DNA from: Phoronis australis
Taxonomy: Eukaryota > Phoronida > Phoronidae
Reading direction: 5' to 3'
Length of the DNA: 64,000 nt
NCBI GenBank assembly: GCA_002633005.1
Contig: NMRA01000002.1
Location: 196,804 to 260,803, forward strand
The position numbers were made by a program, and so were the translations under genes. Shown here piece after piece: positions 58,827-64,000 of this stretch (position 1 is its first letter; every line of letters starts with the position of its first letter). The notes below the pieces were generated by a model. That model saw nothing but the letters and a program-made list of their open reading frames with translations. It ran no database searches and was not told the DNA's origin.

Positions 58827-59251
58827 GGTTGCATGAAACAGTCCGAAATAGGGACTCAACTAAGGTCCCTAAGTCTGTTTGCGGATTTGTGTCTTTATGA
58901 ACTCGTAGGTGCAATATTTTTCTATCCTTTCATCGTTATTATCATCAGCTCCTCTTTGATTAATGACATTTTCTAATCATATAACTAAAAACTGAATAAA
59001 GAGTTCATTGAAAATAAATAGAGACTCAGTCCTTAAATTGGTGGTATTGCATGAAAAGGTCCCTAATTATTTTAGATAATATTGGCAATTCAACATAGAG
59101 TTCACTCTCGCTTTGTGGTCAAAAGTTGACCTAGTAATGAAACTAAAACAATACAAGAAAGGGCAATCGATGTTTTCACAAGTCCAAAAAATATACAGTA
59201 GATTTATAGGGAACTTAGTTGAGTCCCTATTTGGGACTGTTTCATGCAACC
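58827..59251. mobile_element. R6 element pair with ~45-bp inverted ends
   Basis: Left end GGTTGCATGAAACAGTCC..., right end ...GGACTGTTTCATGCAACC. Inner junction near 59055-59075 (TTGCATGAAAAGGTCCCTAA). It looks like one full minus-strand copy abutting a partial plus-strand copy. No coding capacity. Confidence 0.8.
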
Positions 59252-62219
59252 GCGCACTGCTCTCCAGCAATTATGTACTGGAAGCTCTTTCCAAGAAAAT
59301 AGATCACATCTGTTTTGACGAAAGTGTTTCAGGAGTATGCACAAAACCTTACTAATTGTACCCCGGGCAAAATGTCTGACACTGACGTGATTGGTTGGTG
59401 AGGTTGAAATATTGAAAGTATGGTATAGAATTCTCAGTTTAATAAGTGAGTGTCTTGGGTACACTGCAACGCTGCACCGGTCATGTACTGTTTTAATTGT
59501 AAAATGGTGTTTTATGGTACTTATAGTGTTTGCCTCATTTTTTGTATTTTTATAAAATTTGTGCGTTTTGTAAGACTTTTCTTTGTGAATCAAACTATCT
59601 TTTGTTGTATAATATATAAAATGGTTTAATTATTAAAAATGTTACATTTCATCTCAGTACTTGGGTTTCTAAACTTTTAATAACGGAAAGTTGCACAAAT
59701 TCGCAATGTGGTAACCATGCAGAGTGTCTGCAGTCATGCACATGGGTAACCAGTGTGAGGTCTCACAAACCTCAGCAGGATATCCACTGGGCAGTTGCAA
59801 GTTAGCACGATATGTCAACAGAAGTAGGACAAACATGTGCCTTGTTCGTCAGTTTCGCGGATAGTATTTGTCTGCAAGTGTCCTCTCTAGGATAAATGAT
59901 ATCTCTTTTGGCTAAGTGCGATGTCAAAAGGTACATTTAACCCGCGCTATGTCCTAAGAAGTCAACTTTTGATTCAGATCAGTTACTGCTGTAAAACTGG
60001 TCGCGACTTGTTCCTTACCCTTGCAAGTTACTGACAGATCGTTATTCCTCGAGACAAGCTTTGACAAGCCAACTTCCCAGACGTAGACTTCAGCAACACT
60101 GAACCGTCAGATGTTCCAAGCCCCTGAATTCACTTCTTATGAGTAAGGAACAATTTGAGACCAATTTAATAACGACAAGTTTGTTTTTATTTTGCGATGG
60201 GAGGCAAGTTTGTATCCACGTTATCTGAAATAGAAACTTTTGATTTGATTACCTCTGAAGGATTATAGTTTGAAAACTCGTCTGTTATTAGTACAAAAAT
60301 ATTACTGATGTATATGATTGACATCTTTCATATTTTCAAAGATGAACTACATTGCTGAACATGTTCACATTTTTACCCAAAGTTCCTAAGTCACAGCTGT
60401 GTTCTATAAATCATGCTAATGAAGAAGTAAAACTTTCCGAAGTTTTGTTTTCGTTGAAAATTTTGACAAAGGGAAATTCCTCTATTCCACCATATTTTGA
60501 AAAATTTTGTGGTATTGGCCGTAGTTTCATCTCTCGGAATGTCCATTGGTGTAGAAGAGCATGAAAACATTTTTGATGAATGTGTTTTCGACTAATTATT
60601 CTTCATCATACCAGTGTCAGTCTTATGTGTTTTCATTTTGCTGTATTCATTGGATTTTAAAGGAATGAAGTTTTTGACCATGTCGTTGGGTGGTGTCCGA
60701 CCAGTGACCAGTGTTTGACCTTCAGCAAATAAATGTGCTGGCTCGCCGGGCCAGTTACATGAATATGAGACCACATCCAGATAGGGCCTATATGTTAAAA
60801 TTTACAGGCCTGGCTGCAAATCCACTAGCCCCGGGCCATCGTGTATTTCAAACGCTGCTAGTGACTAGGTAAAGTCTCATTTAATGAAAAGAGATGAATG
60901 AAGAAAGTTCAATTTTAGTGCTTTGCTGCCGTCATCATTGAACATAGTAGTGCAAATGCATGAACGAGATCTTGCAAGTCAGTCTCCACAGAGCCTACTT
61001 GTGGCTCAACAGAGCTCACTTGTGGCTCATTTTGTTGGTGTGGTTGACTGTCATTAAATAGTACGTTGTTGTTGTATCACCTTAAATAATAAACTTTATC
61101 CACTTATGAATATTGAAGCTTGTTAGGTCATTACGTTTTTTAAATTGGAATTTCATAAATAATTGATGACGTCATAATTTTCAGAATCATTTTTAAAACA
61201 AAGTAATTCATTTTCCAGCTACTAAATGTTTGATTTGTTTGGGGTGTGCTCCAGAAAAGAATTTACTTGCACATTAGTAATACCCAAAACTCGAGTGAAA
61301 GGTGAGTGTAAACTAGCATAACAGGCACACTGAAGTGATTGGTCTGCGTAGCGATACTGTTGAATTCAGGGAGGGGAATGTTTTTTGTTAAATGTAACGT
61401 GCCTCTGGTTTACAGGATTTGGGTATTAAACCCAGTAGTGGTCGGTCAAAAATGGGATCATGATGATTGAATGATCACTCCAACATCCATTGGAAAATTT
61501 AGGAAAACCAGTACACTTACTGCTGTCAGTGGTAAATGGTGGTCGGTGAATATTGTTATGCTCCTACACTATCGCACATGGATGCAAGCTGCCCCCAAGC
61601 CTGGCCTACCCCTAGAATTTCTTTTTGGTATTGCAAATTGGCTACAGCTGCACCCTAACTATTCAGTGCCACCTTTATGAAGAATAGGTCCTCTTTTTCT
61701 TACCAGAATTCTACGAAAACAGATGTTGGCAAGGGGTTCTGGATTTAGAGAACCAGTTTTATAACAGTTATTCAGTGGAGAAAACTGTTTATTAAGATAC
61801 AGTATCCCTGTAAGTGACCCAGCTGTTCTCCCAGTGACGTGGGATACATTTATAACAGCTAAGACCTCACCAACGCCAACTAGTCAACTTTGAGATCTGT
61901 TTATTTTTTGTAATTCCAGGTATACCACGTACACCCAAGGTTAAAAAACAATTGATGCAATAGTAACAATTTGAAAAGAAATGAATTTTGGCGGGAATGT
62001 TATATGAGACTTGAATGGTGTGAATGTTTTTTTTTGCCCAACCATCCGGAGTCCTGGTGCTTAACACAAGACAATGGACTTGATTGATATTTGGATTTAA
62101 CCCTTTTGAAATCATGTACTGTCGTCTGAAGATGAAACTAAACTGAAGGTTTTCGTAATGAATAACAAATACATATCTGATCAATTACAGAATTTTATTT
62201 AATTATGAACGTACAAACC

Positions 62220-62405
62220 AAGCTTTAAGCTGCATTTCGCCCAGTTTTCTTGGCTAAAAAAATTGCATAATTAGGTCTCGTTCTCTATAAATTCCGTTTA
62301 ATATTCCTTACCATGACAAGATTCTATTTCTTTTTCAACCCCAAAATCAGTGTTCAAGAATTCAACATTGCCAGCTAAACGGGCGAAATGAATGCAGCTT
62401 TAATA
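62220..62405. mobile_element. ~185-bp MITE with inverted GCTGCATTTCGCCC ends
   Basis: Left end CTTTAAGCTGCATTTCGCCC and right end GGGCGAAATGAATGCAGCTTTAA (the right has a 4-5 bp insertion) are inverse. TTAA at both outer ends might be the target duplication. No coding capacity. Confidence 0.7.
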
Positions 62406-63684
62406 TACAAAAGTAAGAAAATATTAACACACCGCAATCCAAAAGCCATCTAAAAATATAGTCCTCAAAAAAATTTTCAAAAAAATCACAACCTGACTTG
62501 CTAATATATGGTGCTCATTCCAACTACTCGCAGGTTCCCTACGTGCTGCTAGGTGGTCAAAAGCCAACACGCAGGTATCACGTAATTTTCCTCTGGAAAG
62601 TTTTTTACACCGGTGTTTCTGATTGGCTAGTCAAATTGTCAACAGGCAGCGCTTCACGCAAACAAACTGGCATGAGCGATGGATTGAAGTGTAAATGTGG
62701 TCTGTTGTACAGACAAATCGGTGCTTAAAATTCATGTTCAGGAAATGTGAATCCTAGAAATTGTGGTTGCGCCTTTTCGGAGTGCATCTTTCTACTGTCA
62801 ATAACTTTTGTTTACGATACTGTCTTGTATTCATACAGTATGAATAACACACTGGTTAAATCAGCCACTAAGATATGTGTTTATTGTGCGTGCATGCTTG
62901 AAGCATGCAGCTATTAAACATCACTTTAGAAACGAAATACTTGCTGCGACACCACTTGCATGACAAGGCTAAGAATCATTCACAGTCCGCCATTTTTTCA
63001 CGGTGTTGTAAAGCTAACCAATGACTGCTGAGGTTACACTGACCAATGCTAAAGCACGTGGCACTGCGTGATACCTGCGTGCTGGCTAGGCAAGTAGGGA
63101 ACCACCCAGACTCCAACTACAGAATAACAATGGAATGTCAGGAACCTGATCATGGCCTGCTCTTGGAAAACTTGTATGACACCACACATGCAGGGCTCAG
63201 TGCCAATGCATGAAAACACCACACAGGGCTCAGTGCCACTGTATTTGATTACGGTATTTCTTCGCTGACCAGTGTAACTCTTAACTATTGAATTTCTCCA
63301 TAAAAATAAATACTAAGAACATTTAAGTCAGTTTCAAGCATAATCTGCAGTCAGGGGGTGTCAAAAACATTCTGTAAAAGTTTACAATATTTCCAGCAAT
63401 GTAATTGCATTTGAAAAATTACAATTTTGACAATTATGTTTGTGCAAAATACATGTAAAATTACCGTAGTCCCTTTAATGTATTTATCTCATCAGAAACC
63501 AATTACCCTTTCCAGATAAGCTGAACACAACATAACACTATGTACATGGCTTTCTGATGCTGAGCGTGTAATGTACAATCGATAACAAGGTGTGCATAAC
63601 TTGTCATGAAAATTACTAGCATTGTGCTTGGAATGGGAAGGTGATTTCTGTTGATACTACTGAATGACAGTGATTGATAACCAG

Positions 63685-63990
63685 TGGTGACTATAGCCAC
63701 TTTTACATGAGGAACACTTGTCGTGGCGCAAGTTGTTACGGCGCGAGTTGCTCCACTTCGGTCGCATTTACACAACATTGATCGCAAACTGGGTCAGCAC
63801 GGAAGACAGCTATATGAAAGCAGTCCGCACATGATTGGATTAAGTGTGAGAATGTCCAAAGCAATGTGATCACCTGTATGTAATCTATTGCACAAGTGCA
63901 ATAAAAGATCATCCCTTGCTCCTTGCCCCACTTTGTGTTTAGACATGTACTTGACACCGGAGCAATTGATTGAGTGCAACTGCTCTAACT
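63685..63990. mobile_element. Partial MITE-like element at the window edge
   Basis: GCCACTTTTACATGAGGAAC at the left and TTTAGACATGTACTTGACAC, CGGAGCAATTGATTGAGTGC near the right recall the element at 1485-1915. The three overlapping minus-strand open frames here are not convincing genes. Confidence 0.4.
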
Positions 63991-64000
63991 TTCAAATGAA

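Larger units (their letters stand above)
57678..64000. other. Downstream region without a recognised gene
   Basis: Holds R5, the R6 pair, the 62.2-kb MITE and the partial element at the edge. Stretches 59252-62219 and 62406-63684 show no convincing coding sequence; open frames are under 110 codons. Confidence 0.55.

Noticed and set aside
1-64000. CRISPR arrays, bacterial operons, phage or retroviral genes
   Set aside because: None seen; the only regular array is the 16-bp minisatellite, which has no spacers.

Overview
The window is metazoan nuclear DNA. It is AT-rich and intron-rich, with many short interspersed repeats, one 960-base run of N and five isolated single N bases that look like contig joins. 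The main gene matches the Schnurri/HIVEP (ZAS) zinc-finger family. Unlike vertebrate HIVEP1-3, it carries C-terminal finger clusters, as Drosophila Schnurri does. Together with tRNA-derived SINEs and decayed LINE, Harbinger and MITE pieces, this suggests an invertebrate, possibly a marine deuterostome. The species cannot be fixed from sequence alone.

Layout. 1-20.6 kb is intergenic or repeat-rich: several dispersed repeat families, a duplicated block (8.66-10.63 / 10.72-12.51 kb) and a LINE 3' end at 16.1-16.5 kb. 20.6-44.3 kb (+) holds a 12-exon Schnurri/HIVEP gene. I reconstructed it by splice sites and codon phase; all twelve exons join in one frame of 2,078 codons plus stop. It has a ZAS1 finger pair, a polyglutamine tract, a central C2HC finger, a ZAS2 finger pair followed by an acidic segment, a three-finger cluster and a final three-finger cluster, 11 fingers in all. 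Inside the gene, 31.24-34.08 kb is repeated at 34.08-36.58 kb across a single N. The two copies overlap like unmerged haplotype contigs and differ by a 250-bp MITE insertion and by satellite copy number.

44.3-56.5 kb has polyadenylation signals for the zinc-finger gene, sparse intergenic DNA, LINE and Harbinger fragments, the assembly gap, and candidate 5' exons of the next gene. 56.5-57.7 kb (+) encodes a divergent GT31 beta-1,3-glycosyltransferase-like membrane protein with an altered acidic motif and an unusual C-terminal hydrophobic segment. 57.7-64 kb has no recognisable gene, only MITE-like elements.

The two genes are unrelated in function: a nuclear DNA-binding regulator (in flies a BMP/SMAD cofactor) and a probable Golgi glycosyltransferase. 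Nothing suggests co-regulation beyond being neighbours on the same strand. All family assignments come from reading motifs by eye; no database search was run.
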